DNA from: Datnioides undecimradiatus
Taxonomy: Eukaryota > Chordata > Actinopteri > Lobotiformes > Datnioididae
DNA length: 64,000 nucleotides
NCBI GenBank assembly: GCA_008933995.1
Contig: WARS01000032.1
Span: 4,697,133 to 4,761,132, forward strand
Direction: 5' to 3'
Of this stretch, positions 11,061 to 23,857 are shown in pieces; the stretch's first letter is position 1, and each line of letters begins with the position of its first letter. The notes beneath the pieces are model-generated. The model worked only from the letters and a program-made list of their open reading frames with translations. It did no database searches and was not told the DNA's origin. Both the position numbers and the translations under genes were made by a program.

Positions 11061-14000
11061 GTGAGTATATCTTACATGACATGACATACACACTCCTTAC
11101 ACTGTATAAATGTATATGTGACATCAATATTGAATACACTGGTCATGCATTTGAGCCATTATATTTCAGTGAGAGTGTAGAAATTGATTTTTTTCTATCT
11201 CATTCCCTCTGTTACTCTTTCTCGCTGTTATAAAACATGTAGTAGCATCTAAATGAGCATGTAACCAGAGCCCTAGTTGTCTCCTCAGTCTGGTTATAAT
11301 CATCACATTGCAGGGTTTCCATCATTGACGTCTCCATCACAGCGCCAATGAGCTTCCTCCCTGTATCCCCTCGGTTATCTTGGTCTCTCTGTCTTTCCCT
11401 CTTTTGCCGTTGTTCTTTCTTTCTGCCTGCCATCATCCCCTGAAGTCCTAATTACTCAGGCAGATGCTGCGAAGCTTCGACACTGTCCTGCCGTTATCCG
11501 CTGGAGATCCAATAAGGGCTCTCGCAGCATCAAAGTTATCTTAATATGATGTAAAAGCAATATGCTAAGCCTTCGTACTGTCCCTGCTGACACACAGTGA
11601 CGCAGAAGGAGAGAACCGTTAGACCCCCAAAAAGTTTGTTTACCTCTCTTCCATTGTTTCCCACAGGGGAGTGTTCTTAATGGTTTGTTCTCCTTACAGC
11701 AGCAGACATTGAAGCATTATCGGTGTGGTTATGTATTCATTTAGTCCTGATTTATTCACATAGACCTGGCTAATTGACTTCAACAACGGGCTCAGGACCA
11801 CACTCTTCTAATCGGTTAGTGGCTGCATAAGGTAGCCTTCACAGCTAAAACGTGCATTGAATGTGCCTCTTCTGTAACTCTGAATGAGTGCCTTAAACTG
11901 CAGTCGAACCCCAGTGCAGCATGGCTGACTGTTTGAACGCTTCCCAAGTGTAGCCATCCACACTTTTAGGCTTCAGATGTTCTCAACGGATGACACCCCA
12001 CTTTCACCTTGAGTTTCTTCCACCTTCCCATGGTGTACTACATTGCTCTCTGGTGAATAAGTGAATGCTCCATCAAGTATAGCATCTGCCTGTACCTTGA
12101 GGCCTGGAATTTTCCCCAAGCAATCTGCACAACAGCTCCCCAGTGGTGCTTCTTGAGCAGATCCCTCCAGTCATTGTGCAGTTTCTAAATGAGGGATGTT
12201 TTACTTTTTCAGTTTTCAGTCATGCCACTTCCGTTCTAGTCTTATCTTCACTGTCAGTTTTGGTCTTGTTTTTCACTGCTTTGCACTTTTTTCTGTCCGG
12301 CTCGGTTTAACCTCATTATTTTCAGTATCTTAACATTTAGGATATCAGGAGGTTATTTTTTGGGTTGGGGTACTTGCGTAGCTCCCAGAGAACACACAAA
12401 ACAGTTTATTTTGAGTTCAAGTTTGTGAGTTTATGATTTTGCCCCACCATGCTTAGGCAATTGCAAAAATACATCCAGAAAAAAAAGAAATGCACAGCAA
12501 AAATAGTATATTGTAAATATTTTAGAGACCCCCAAAATGTAAAAAAAAAAACCATGTTTTCACATGAGATCTTGTCTTACATATTAGGAAGAGCCAAACT
12601 TCCCCTGGCTCTCTTGAGGTTTGAGTCTTGACACTTGGTACCCAGTCACATAATAGTCCATAAGTCTAAAAAAGGAAAACCTGACCACTACCACAGTACA
12701 ATCACAGTTACAGAGAGCACTATGAAGTAATATTCATTCATTACAATAGACTGTATTCCACTTCTTTGAGAAATGCCTTTACTCCCCACACATGCATTTA
12801 TAATATCCTACTGAGAATTTTGTTTTCAACCACTGCTTTTAACATTAACATCTTAAACCAAGTTCAGTTCCTCCTCAATTTGTGTTAACAGAATTCTTTT
12901 GGAACAGCGTATTCAAAGCCTCCTCTGAAGGTTGAACCATACAGTAGCAGCTGAGCTTGATGCTCAGGGTGCCCTAGATCTCAGCAGGGGGGCAGTGAGA
13001 TCATCCTAGTAAGAATCTCTTTAATACTCCGGGTCTTGATAAGAGCACTACTAGAGTAGCTTAAATCAGGCCAATCTGCAGCGGTTGAAGCTGTAGCTGT
13101 AGCGCTCCTCACAGACGTCAGAGCTGCAGGTCCCCGTGTGCTCCAGATCAGTCTGATTAGCTTGCTGATGGATTGTCCAGCACTGGGCTCTGTCAGCGGG
13201 GGGGGGGGGTTCATGCTACACGTCACCATCTTTTCCCCAGGGATATGCCAAGACTGGGATGCACTTCAAACTACCTCTCCACCTCCTGCCCCTCCTTTAT
13301 CCCAATCTTCTGTCTTGTGCTGACTCCAGCCTTGCCTGAGGGGAAGAACACCGAGTGTTCTGTCTCACAGCATGAAGCCCACTCCTCTCAGCTTGGCTAT
13401 CCAGCACAGTGCGCTTTGGGACAGTGGTTTGCCTCACACTGAATACCTTTCTGGTCCCTTTTTCCAGACTGCAAGTCCCAGTCTTATGTACCTTTACCTC
13501 CCTGTGGGCATGCATGTATGAAAAAGAATTAATGTGTAAATGTGAAAAACGTTCTGTACGGGGAAGTCAGCCAGCTCCAACACACTGGGCCGGTGGGTCT
13601 CTCTTAACGCATGAGTGAGAGGAGGAGAGTGACAAGCTAAGTGGTAACTGAGGGGAGTCCGACAGTAAAACCAGTGCTGATTGGTTGGTAGCAGAGAAGG
13701 GTTGCAATGATGGAGTATCCTGGTGTGTGGAATAGTAAAGAAGGGAAGGGACTGATGGGAGGGAAGGACTAATGACAAAGACAGATCCATTAACACAGTA
13801 GGAGGGATGAGATAAACTAAGATTTAAATCTGTACATTTGAAGGTTTAGTCTGAACTTTGAAGAGACAATAGATTGAAATAGCTGTCTGGGGAATTCTAG
13901 ACATAGCCCACAGTAACGCAGGATGTGAGCGTCTCAGTGAGACTCAATACGATGTTGCGTAAGAAACATGCTGTATATGCATGTTTACATCTTGGAAACC

Positions 14001-17000
14001 ACCACTGCCAGCCACCAACCAGTTCAGGAGGCAAGCCTTTGGAATGTAATTGAATGAACATAAATATAGGGGAAGAAAAGGAAAATGGGATAGTTCTGAT
14101 GGGTTTCTACATTCCTGATCCGTACCACATTGGCCCTGAATCCTGTGGCTCTCGCTCAATACTCATATCTGTGGCCTGTCCTCTGAAAATCTCCTTGAGC
14201 CCTGTCAAACAGTGTCTACGCCTCATAACACAAACAAAACCCATCAAAATTCCTGACTGAAAGGACAGGCTTATCTGCTTTTCCATTCTCCTCATCGTCC
14301 CATTTATGTTTTTTTTATTCTTCTTTGCTCTCCTCTTCACCATCTCTCCTTGTTCCGTTTTCAAAGAGAAAGAGGAGTGAGCCATCAAAGTACATAAATA
14401 TTCTGTACTTTTCTCCAAGTTGTTTTTTTATCCACATCAACTCCGTTGTCAGTTCTGGAGTCAGTTGAGGGTGCTTCCTCCAGCAGCTAGCTGGCCAGTT
14501 TCCTCTCTCAGTAATGCAGTAGTAAATGCAGCCAAGTCAAGGTAATTATCTGGCCTACTCTAATCTCTGTACTAGCTAGAAGGACTCTAGACTAATTCTC
14601 CAGACTAATGTGTGGATGCATGCACACATGTTAAAATGACACCAGTCTCTCGGTCACATCTTTTTTGGATGCAGAGTCAGTGTAATTCAACATTCAGAGT
14701 TGCTGCAGAGGGAAATGTGGGTGTAAAGATTATCCAGTTAAAGAAAAGCCTCTGTGTATTCATATTGTGTCTCGTCAGACAAGTTATTGTGGATTCACCC
14801 ACATCTCCCAAGCTGCACGCCATGCTCACATACACACTAGAGCACACAGTCTACCCTCAGTCTCTCAGCCAGACAGTATTAGTCCTTATAACATGTTTTA
14901 TTTCATGTCTCACCAACCCACACAACCCTTCTTTCTTTCTCCCAGCTCCTCTGGCTGTGATCACTATCTCCACACAGGGACCTTCTGTTGGTCCCTCAAG
15001 GCCTGTTTCACATCATAAAAACAAACAGTTTGAAGGAAGAGAAGCGTCAGCCTCAGACCATTCAAAGGGTGGATGAGTAAACAATGTGCAGAAGTGTTTA
15101 TTTTAGGCACTGGGGCACTCTGTATATTAGCAGCTGAGGAAGGAAACTGGGCTGTGGTCTTTCACAGTCCAGGTGGCACCTTAAAGCCTGCTCACTAGCA
15201 AGGCGGCTCTGCATATCCATCAGTCTGTGAGTAGCCGTGAGTCAGACAGTCCCTTTGAGTACCTCATCATCCATGCAGGGAAGACATTGCCAGCGGCAAT
15301 CATTTTACCACACAGGCTTGTATATTGAAATGTATATTGAAAAGTTGCAGTCCGTTTATGCTCCTTACAAAACAGCATTCTTTTAAATGGATGAATTGAT
15401 AATAAGTCATAAAAATAAAGATGTTTCATATACAGGGGTGTGGCGGATGAATTACCGAATCTCACACTCTGATGGTATGGCATACATACTATATCACTAG
15501 TGAGAAAGCACTAGCGTGAAAAGGCTGTGGCTGTGGTGGGCTTGGCATTGGAATTGTGGCATTTTAAGTTTCTTTATCATATATAATGTAATGTCTGGGT
15601 TTTATGTCCATGGCAGTTTCTCTGTGAACCCTAAACTGTTCACCTGCTCCATCTCAGCGACACTGATAGACAGGGCTGTGTGTCTTTGCCTCCTTTTGTC
15701 TTAAATTAGCAATAAGCTTCTTAAGTTGTTCTTTCTGCACCACCCTGCAAGATTGTTGATTTTCCCTGAATATTAAATATCATTGTTGTTTGTAATTAGG
15801 CCAATAAGGGTGGTGTCATCTGGTTCCAGTTGTGGGTGCACAGCGTGAACAAAAGACGGGTGAGCACGCAGCTGGGGGGCTCGTGTGTTGAGCACCACAT
15901 TTGAGGAGATGTGACCACCAGTCTGAGCTGTCTGTGATCTGTTTGTGAGGAAATCCAATATCCAGCTGCAGAGCGTGGTGGGGGAGATTGTATTGAATGT
16001 CGACCTGAAATCAACAAACAGAAATCTGTTGCAGGTGTTATTTTCAAGGTGTGTGAAGACTGAGTGGAGGTTTGATGGATGTTAGCATCTTCTGTGGATC
16101 TGTTGCTTCTTAATGGAAACTGGTGAGGGCCCGGTGTGGCTGGCATGCTGTATTTGATATGCCGGAGAACCATTTTCTCAAAGCTGTAAACTTTTAGACT
16201 AGACACTGCAGACTTTTATGTACAGGGACGATGATGGCTGTCTCGAAGCAGGTGGGAACATTTGCCTGTGACAATGATATGTTAAAATGTCAGGAATAAC
16301 ATCAGTTAGCTGAGTGGCAGATGTCTGATGTCTTTAGCTCACAGCCTGAGATGTTATCAGTCTTGTTACTTGTCTTGATTGAAGATACATTATAGAACAT
16401 TGTGATTAAACATACCATACATTATGGTTTGTCATGCAGGCACATGTTGAATCTTTTTGACAATATGAATTTAGAAGTGACCTACCTTCCCAACTTCATT
16501 TTGCTCTTTTGCTGGTGCCAAGACTGATGCAAACACTGTTACCACATATCGCTATTCTCCTGATGCATACATTCACTGTGTTACTCATATATTCAGATAC
16601 AATGTGTAATTTATTGGTTTCTTTAAAGTAATTCATGGGAACACATCATCGGGTTTTAAATGAAATTTTAATTACAATATTATGTGATATAGCTGTTATA
16701 GTGTCATTTAATCTGAGAGTGTCTCAAGAAAAATATTAAGTTATTTGAAAAAGAAAATCCCGAACCCCCTGTAGATAGTCATGTAAATGGGTTATTATGG
16801 GGTATTGTCAGTTTATGTAACCATGTAAACAGCTTACACAGGCTATTCTTTGACTCATACTTTGACAGCAGTGGCATTGTTGTTGCATGTAAACACAAGC
16901 AAATCTAATTTAGCACATGCTCATTAATCACATAAGGAAAACAAACTAAAAGCAGCCGTGAAACAATATATTTTGTACTGAGTCTAAATAGTTTCTTGCA

Positions 17001-19275
17001 CAAAATGGTTACTTTGCAGTTTGTCTTTAAGGTTTATTATGAGCAGACTTAAAAATCTCTATAAAGTGGAGTTGCTGCAGTCTCCTGTCCACTTTTGCCA
17101 GTATTGTCATGTGCACTCGTGATTGCAACAGCTGTTTAAAAGGTATGAAGTAAATAAAGTTAGTGGCTGAGGAGATATGCTTCATCTCTGCATGAGTCCC
17201 ATTTACATCCCTGTTGACTGAGCCCTTTTGTGCATTTTGCGATTGCCCGTACTAAACAAAAGTAACACATCTGCAGTGATTTATCCTCATTGTCCTTGTG
17301 CAAATGACCTAACACTTTGCACTGTCGTTGTAATTGCACTGTTAAAATTGAGCCCTTACTGCACTGTGATACAGAACCTGTCACAAAGAGAACATGAGCT
17401 GCTTGGAGATGATATTTTGTTTTCCCCTTTAACTTTAAGGGGAAGCAACATGTATGCGTGAGCACAACCAAATCTGACTGGCATAGCTAAATGGACGCCA
17501 GCTGAGAGCCTGTAAGTAGCGTCCTCAACAAATTAAATCCTATGGCAAATTAAAACCGCCACTGGCTGCAGTAATAGTCTGCAAATCACTGGTTAAGTGG
17601 CAGTCACATCTGATTTCTTGTGCCATCCCTGCATATGTGGAGCTTGGTTGTAATTGGGACGAAGGAGCATAGCGCCTCGTTCACACCTCAACCAGGAAAT
17701 ATTTATGTCTTCCGCTGTTGTATGAATACATTGATAGAGACAGTGCAGACATAAATGCACAGAAACAGTTCAGGCATGTGTGTTTGCATCACATGCATTT
17801 TCCACATGAACAGATGTGCATTGCTTTTCCTAGCAATGGGGAAGATGCTAGCAGTGTTAACATATGCAGTGCCTATTGTGCTGTCCCCAAGGGGAAAAGC
17901 TAAAGTGCTGCCAATTCCCTCCGATAGCCTGTTCCTACCAACACACACTCTTTTTTGACGTAGTTTCCCTCCATGCATTTGCCAGCATCCAAGGACCAAA
18001 TTATAAGCCTTTTGACCATGTATCTGGAGCACTAGCTGTCCTCTTAGCCAGACCATAATAATCACACTGTGGAGGTCACGCCCTTCCTGTCACTGACCTC
18101 TCTGTTGTTGAGGCTCTGAGCTGAGGTCCCAGCAGTAACAGTGCCGTTCCCTCACCCTTGTATGTTCTGCCGCTTTGTCCCTGCTCCCCAGGGCTATCCC
18201 ACATGGCTTTGCAGCAACAATGATTAATTGTGTGTGTGTTGACTGAAGTAACTATGCCCAGAGAAATGGTAAACATCAGTTCTCTATGATAATATGCTTA
18301 AAATCTATATGTATTCCTCTTGCTTTCATATATTTGTCATGTGAGAAAAAGAATTACAGCCGAGAGCTGAGTAATTCCTCAAAGGGTCCCTAGAATTGAG
18401 TAGATTTTTAGTTTCACAGTAGCCATGGATCTAATAGTCGGTCACTTAAACCTCTCTTTTAATGATAAAGGTCAGGCTTTATGGAGGATGAATTGGTACC
18501 AGATCAGCTCTGCAGGGCAGCCTCACTTAACCTAAGCAGCACTGACTAAGGGCTTTGGAAAGCTTCTGCGTTATCGGCAGTGTCTGGTATCTGAAAAGAA
18601 AGAGCTGCCTCTGAGCAGCCGCAGGGACATGGAGCTGAGCAAAGCTAAGCAAAATTCTCCACTGCCATTTGAACAGATTTGAACTCTTAAGGAATTGCGC
18701 TCCAATTGCAGGAGGCTGAACCAGCCACTTTTCTGCACCCTAATATTAAGCCACCACTCAAGCAAAACAATAGTTTTATTATTTCTTGATTTCTCTCTGA
18801 ATATCGTCTTTGAGGTTCTGCTCCGGCTGCGGGCTATGAGGGAGTGAATGGGAGCGTGAATCTCCAGAGCCACTTGGATAAGAATACTCCATGCAACACT
18901 GCATTTTGCTAAATAACCAATGTTTGATAGACACAAACGTTTCGCTGTATGATCTCTCTGGGTGTGAATGGAATAAATTAGCATTCCAATTGTGCTGAAG
19001 ATGGAGAAAAATAAGAAAAAGACAAGTTGCTCTTGAGCAGCAACACTTATATTTATTACAGGGTTGTAAATTGACTAAATTGACCTAACAGCAGGCAGAT
19101 TTATGGAACTGTTTCCCTTTTTTTCTTGACAAGCAATGCATTATTTTGCTTCAAAAATCACGACAGCTTGCCTTATGATAAAACCTCCTCTGATACGAAA
19201 TGGTTCTAGCTGTAAATGCAATCGACCTGAGCCACAGCGGCATTTGGCTCACATCTTTTCTCTACTTGTGTACAG
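11061..19275 (+). other. ephb1: Intron 4
   Basis: This 8.2 kb intron runs from donor GTGAGT to acceptor TACAG. It contains an antisense non-LTR retrotransposon fragment at 15775-16365 and a G run near 13199-13209. The open frames here (for example near 13.3, 14.7 and 17.8 kb) have no domain and are treated as chance. A small dyad of the 12-mer TGTATATTGAAA occurs twice in tandem near 15318-15342. I see no other gene. Confidence 0.9.
15775..16365 (-). pseudogene. Broken non-LTR retrotransposon (LINE) reverse transcriptase fragment
   Basis: Read on the minus strand, two overlapping frames give pieces of a LINE reverse transcriptase. In order they are a segment resembling CFETAIIVPV, then SFEKMVLRHIKY, a NRSTEDAN-like motif, a GYWISSQ/DFLTNRSQT stretch and a DDTTLIGLITN end. 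These match the palm region of LINE families common in fish (L2/Rex1-like; exact clade not determined). The copy is dead: it needs several frame changes, the conserved APQGC segment is altered, and codons just before the catalytic DD are missing. It lies antisense to ephb1. No 3' tail, 5' end or target-site duplication could be recognised, so it is an internal fragment. Confidence 0.85.
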
Positions 19276-19611
19276 GTGTCCCATCCAGCCCGAGGAATGT
19301 CATCTCCATTGTGAATGAAACCTCTGTGATCCTGGAGTGGCACTCTCCCAGAGAGACAGGAGGCCGTGACGATGTCGTCTACAACATTGTGTGCAAGAAG
19401 TGCCGAGCCGACCGGCGCTCCTGCTCCCACTGCGACGATAATGTTGACTTCGTCCCTCGACAGCTGGGCCTAACCGAGACCAGGGTTTTCATTAGCAACC
19501 TATGGGCTCACACCCTCTACAGCTTTGAGATCCAGGCTGTCAATGGCGTCAGCAACAAGAGCCCATACCCTGCCCAGCATGTCTCCATAGACATCACCAC
19601 CAACCAGGCTG
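19276..19611 (+). CDS. ephb1: ephb1 exon 5: first fibronectin type III domain
   Basis: This 336 nt exon (phase 1 to 1) encodes VPSSPRNVISIVNETSVILE through ITTNQA, about residues 323-434. It is a complete fibronectin III module carried by one symmetric exon. Visible hallmarks are the Trp of LEWHSP, the four-cysteine insert VCKKCRADRRSCSHC, and the Tyr/Leu core of LWAHTLYSFEIQA. Sequons are NET (codon at 19314) and NKS (19554). In Eph receptors this domain spaces the ephrin-binding head from the membrane. The acceptor is TACAG ending at 19275 and the donor is GTAAGT at 19612. The RETGGRDDVVYNIVCKKC stretch is strongly EPHB1-like. An in-frame open stretch runs 5' of the acceptor and about 47 codons past the donor; both are intron. 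Confidence 0.97.
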
Positions 19612-20755
19612 GTAAGTGGCTCCTATGGATAGGCGTAATGATGATAATGATGATGATGACATTGCAGAAAGATAAGAATGGTCATGTGACCTTCCATATA
19701 TTCATTTTAAACCTATTCTGCAACATGGGTTGTCCCTCACTTTACATATGAGAAAAGGCAAAGTCTACTGTTATTACGTAAATGTGAATCATATGTCAGA
19801 CTTGCAAAATGGGCATTTCAGAGTCTCACTTCATGGCGTAGCTGAGTTCAGGGGTACTAAGATTTCACGTCGCTCCACCGTGAATAATGACTTTACGGCT
19901 TGAAGCAGGAGGCCAGCTGGTTTCATGAAAGTTATACATACATGCTCTCTTTCTAAGCCTCCCTTCCCTGAATCAAAGTAATAGCTTTTCCTTTTGAAAA
20001 CACGATGGAGGAGTTCAAACCAAGAACCAAGACTCAGCATGTTACATTTTGTGGCAGGACAAGGGGCATTTCACTGCACCAGCCTTCTTTTCTTTGTACT
20101 TTATTTACAAATCAAATCCGATGATAGAAATAGCCTCAGTTTGCATTTCTCTTTGGGCATTCCAGGAATATTTGCATTTTAACATTGGTAAAGGTAATCA
20201 TGCCTTCAAAAACAAAGCATGAGTCATTTATGAGACGGCTTTTTTTTTTTTTTTTTGAGGTTCACATCTGGATGTTGAAGGCTGGTTGCCTCACAGACTG
20301 ACACATCTCTTTGTTGTTTTTCTTTGCTCTTTGTTTAATGAGACTGTGTTTTGATAGCAATGCCGCACAGCAAGTCAGTACTTCTCTCTTCACGGCTACA
20401 CCGCAGCTGAAACGTGTCTGTAAATCTTCAGCCTTACACACTGACACTATCCTACTCTCTTTCCAAAAACAACAAGAGAATTAATCTTACTTAATTGTCT
20501 CCCTTTCACATACCTGAGCTACGCTGACTATGAGATGTGAGCCACAAAGCCACAATTTCTTTGTTGCACCATTCTTGACTTAGCTGACAACCGACATGTT
20601 GAACTAAAACTTTCATGTGTGGTGCTGTGTAACGGCTGTCCAGGTCCAACTCTGTTTACTGTTCAATACTTTAATGTCAGACCGGAGGAGACTGACCCAA
20701 GATAGATACACGGACAGCTGCTTTTTTCAGGCCATGCTGAAATATTCTTCACTTC

Positions 20756-20983
20756 AGCTCTCTCTCTATCTCCCTCTGTCTCCTCGTTGTTTATGTTGTG
20801 TTTGTGCATGTGTGTGCCTCCTCTGACTTTGCCTGTGATGGATCTGAGTGCAGCCAATGAAAATGACCTTCATCCTGCTGTCTTTTTTCTCTCTTTCTCC
20901 CTTTCTGTCTCTGGGTATGCTTGTGTGTGCTCATCCTCTAACTGTGCCTGTGATGGGACCTGAGCCCAGCCAACGGAAATGAC
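20756..20983. repeat. Imperfect direct duplication, about 115 bp period
   Basis: Two neighbouring segments share the order: pyrimidine-rich leader, TGTGTGTGC, a CTCCTCT/TCATCCTCT segment, GCCTGTGATGG, then CAGCCAAYGRAAATGAC. GCCTGTGATG starts at 20831 and again at 20946, and the shared block ends at 20867 and 20983. The copies differ by point changes and a few small indels. It is intronic with no coding potential. It looks like an old local tandem duplication. Confidence 0.8.
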
Positions 20984-22479
20984 AGGTCGAGGATACTGTC
21001 TTTGCTGCTCCTTTTTGCTACAGCGTTATTCATGCTCTTGTAGATCTTTGACTTGTCCCTACCGAGGGACAAGTATTGACCAAGTGAAACATTTAAATGA
21101 GGCTTTCTCTTCATGTTTCTGTGTTTCTGTGGATGATTCGGAGCGTGAAAAATCACAGCCGGAGCTTGTGGGACCTAATAACAGACATGAAGCACAGTGT
21201 GGCAAAAGACAAGAGATTATTGGTTGGGTTCATTTCAGAAAGATTCCCATAAGGAAAGAGTTAAAACTTCCCTGTTGGCCGTGCGCCGTGTTTCTGTGCC
21301 ATGTACAGTTGAGTGCTTGCGTAGGCAAATATGTAGTCCGATCCAATGATAAAATGCCTAATGTCAAATCAAATGAATGCAGAATTACGAATGTACATTT
21401 CCACTTTAATTTATTTCACATTTATCTCAAAGGCCAGTCAATATCCTCTATTCAGATCCCCTTTTGTATAGGAGTACATTTTGAAATTAAATTTGGTGCA
21501 GTTGGTGGAGGTCATACCGTATTTGATTACAGTGACTCTCAGAGGATTGTAATGACCAATTGAACTTGTCTTTGTCTGAAAATGAGTGAGGGGAGGAGTG
21601 GGAGGGAGGACAGGGCAGGATGGAGAAAGGGAGCTCTTTTTTTTGACCAGACTTTGAGTCTGTGACAGTGAAGGAGAGGAAAATGAGGGAGTAAATAGGT
21701 CTGATTATCAGGGTGGCCTAATGGTGCTGACTGTCCCCGTTTGACAGGCTAATAGCACGCTTGACAGATAGATGTAAAAGAAGCAATGCCCAGGCCTATT
21801 GTTGAAGTCTGCTGCAGTAATGAGGTGTCTGCCAGTAATCTGCCAGGCCTATGTCCAGCCCTGTGTGGCCCTTTGTAGCCAGGTAATTGCACTGTTCCTA
21901 GTTTCGACAGGGGGTTTCATTGGCAGGCCACTGAAGAGGCAGAAGTATCCAGAAGGGATTCATTTTGATAATTCACTTCAAAAATTAAAAGCAGAGACAC
22001 TCTTATAAAAAATGTAGAGCTCTGTTTGTTGTTGTTTCATAAAGACTATTGCAATTTCTGGGACCTTGTAATCCCTTTGTCCATGTATTTGGTGTTTTTG
22101 TGCACAGCGCCCTGATGCAAGACTACGAGAGGCAGCGTAACAAAATGCAAGTTTCATGTAAATTAAGTAGCAATAGGGGAGGTGTTTGTATTCCGTGAAA
22201 AATGAGCCTGCAGGACAATGTAAATTCCCATTGCAGTGACAAATAAACAAATAGGTCATCACGCCAAAGGGTGTTTTCAGACCAGAGAAACCTCTCCATA
22301 GTTCCTGAAAGCCTCCTGTCAAACACTTTTGTTGTGAACAATCATAGCTTTAAAAACACAAGTTTGAGGGACTTTTTAGCACCTACTTTACTGATTGATT
22401 GGACACATTAGCAAGTTGCATTTTTAAAAAAATGGAATAAAACATACAAAAAAGGACAGATGATGAATTTCAGGCTTGA

Positions 22480-22537
22480 TGACGTGCAGAAGTGGTGCTG
22501 CAGTGAGTCGGTTACGTCAATTCAGCGCTCCTATTGG
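22480..22537. promoter_or_regulatory. CRE-like / inverted CCAAT cluster
   Basis: TGACGTG (22480-22486), TTACGTCA (22512-22519) and an inverted CCAAT box (ATTGG at 22533-22537) fall within 58 bp in an otherwise AT-rich intron. CREB/ATF-family and NF-Y proteins bind such sites. No TATA box, CpG island or coding exon follows, so this is at best a candidate intronic element or cryptic promoter. Confidence 0.3.
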
Positions 22538-23700
22538 CAGTGTAAATGCAAAAGGAACAAAGAGGCTAAAACCTAAAACCTAGTATAGCAGAATATATTG
22601 CATTTTTTCAAATGGGAAGTAATGTTAATTTGAAAAAAAAGCCCAACCAAACAAAAAACAGTGCTAAAATTAATACATACAGCACACATTTCTCTATTCA
22701 GCTGGTATACAGGACGTTGTTGCCCAGATTTCTCTCATCTCACTATCAAGATGCGAAAAGACAACAGCACAAATGAAACCTCTTTGAAACCTACTTGATT
22801 GCTTCACCATCAGAATGACAACTTTAGCACTGTGGGACAAAGGCAAAGGATGGCACTGTTTGGAATAAACAGACGAACAATGCACCACCCTAATTTCACA
22901 AAATGTCCTACCAATGCAAGAGCCAAGACTGCTCGTAGAATAGACAGATTTCTTTGTTTATGACATGGCATTGTTTGTGCGCATCAGGGAATGCACAGGT
23001 GCACAGATATCCAGGATGTGAAAGTTGAAATTTGTCCATGGAATTTTTTCATTGCCATTCTGTTTCATTTTCAGATTGACATTAGTTATCCAACAGCCAC
23101 GAGTCTGGAAAGCCGCTGATTTAGACTGTGACTATTGTGAAAATATTGCCCTTTTTATTTTTGTTTTCTTAATTTTAAACATAGAGTTCATTATTGGTAC
23201 AGTTAAAGGTAAAGGGGACACAGCTCACAGTCTCCTCTAAATCCCTCTTGGCGCTGACTTTCAAGGTGAGCCATTTTTGTCATGTGCTGTTGTGCTCGGC
23301 ACAGCTGTTAAAGGATGATGGAGGAGATGAGTAATATGATTGCTTAGCAGATAATAATTAATCAACATTTCCTCGTATTTATTTTTCATTTCACCCTTCC
23401 TTTTTTGCAAATAGCATGCATGGATGTGCCTCCACTTAAAATGAAAGGAAATTGCAAATGCATTTATGCTCTACATGCATTTATAGATGTCACTGTGACC
23501 ATGTCATGGAAATAGGGGTTTGTAATGTCAGTCACATCCAGTACACTTCACTTCACTACTTCTCAACCTTCTTGTAGCTTCTAGCTTACAATAGTTTATA
23601 TACAGCATTACACTATCTATAGAACCTCAATAAACACACAGCGTATGATGCTACTTCAGGCCAAGCAAAAGCCAGATGAGCTGTAGTTTTAAACTTTAAG

Positions 23701-23762
23701 TTTTTGTAGTTTCAAAACTACAAAAAAGTACTGTCTTTAACAGTACAGTTAAAGACAGTACT
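23701..23762. repeat. Two adjacent perfect hairpins
   Basis: The first hairpin has a 12 bp perfect stem (23701-23712 with 23715-23726) and a 2 nt spacer. The second begins at the next base and has a 15 bp perfect stem (23727-23741 with 23748-23762) with a 6 nt loop AGTACA. The stems do not share sequence with each other. Possible origins are a remnant of a foldback or MITE-type element, or template-switch mutations during replication. No terminal repeats or target duplication were seen around it. Confidence 0.85.
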
Positions 23763-23857
23763 GTCTGGTTAAAGTAATGACAAGAGGCCTTCTTACCAAA
23801 ATAAGTCTTTCTTGCTCATACTCAGCTCAAAACAACATCATCAGGTAGGGGATTTAG

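Noticed and set aside
14612-15076. 154-codon open frame in intron 4, the longest outside exons except those through exons
   Set aside because: The translation shows no domain, hydrophobic pattern or family motif. No splice sites or regulatory context support it.
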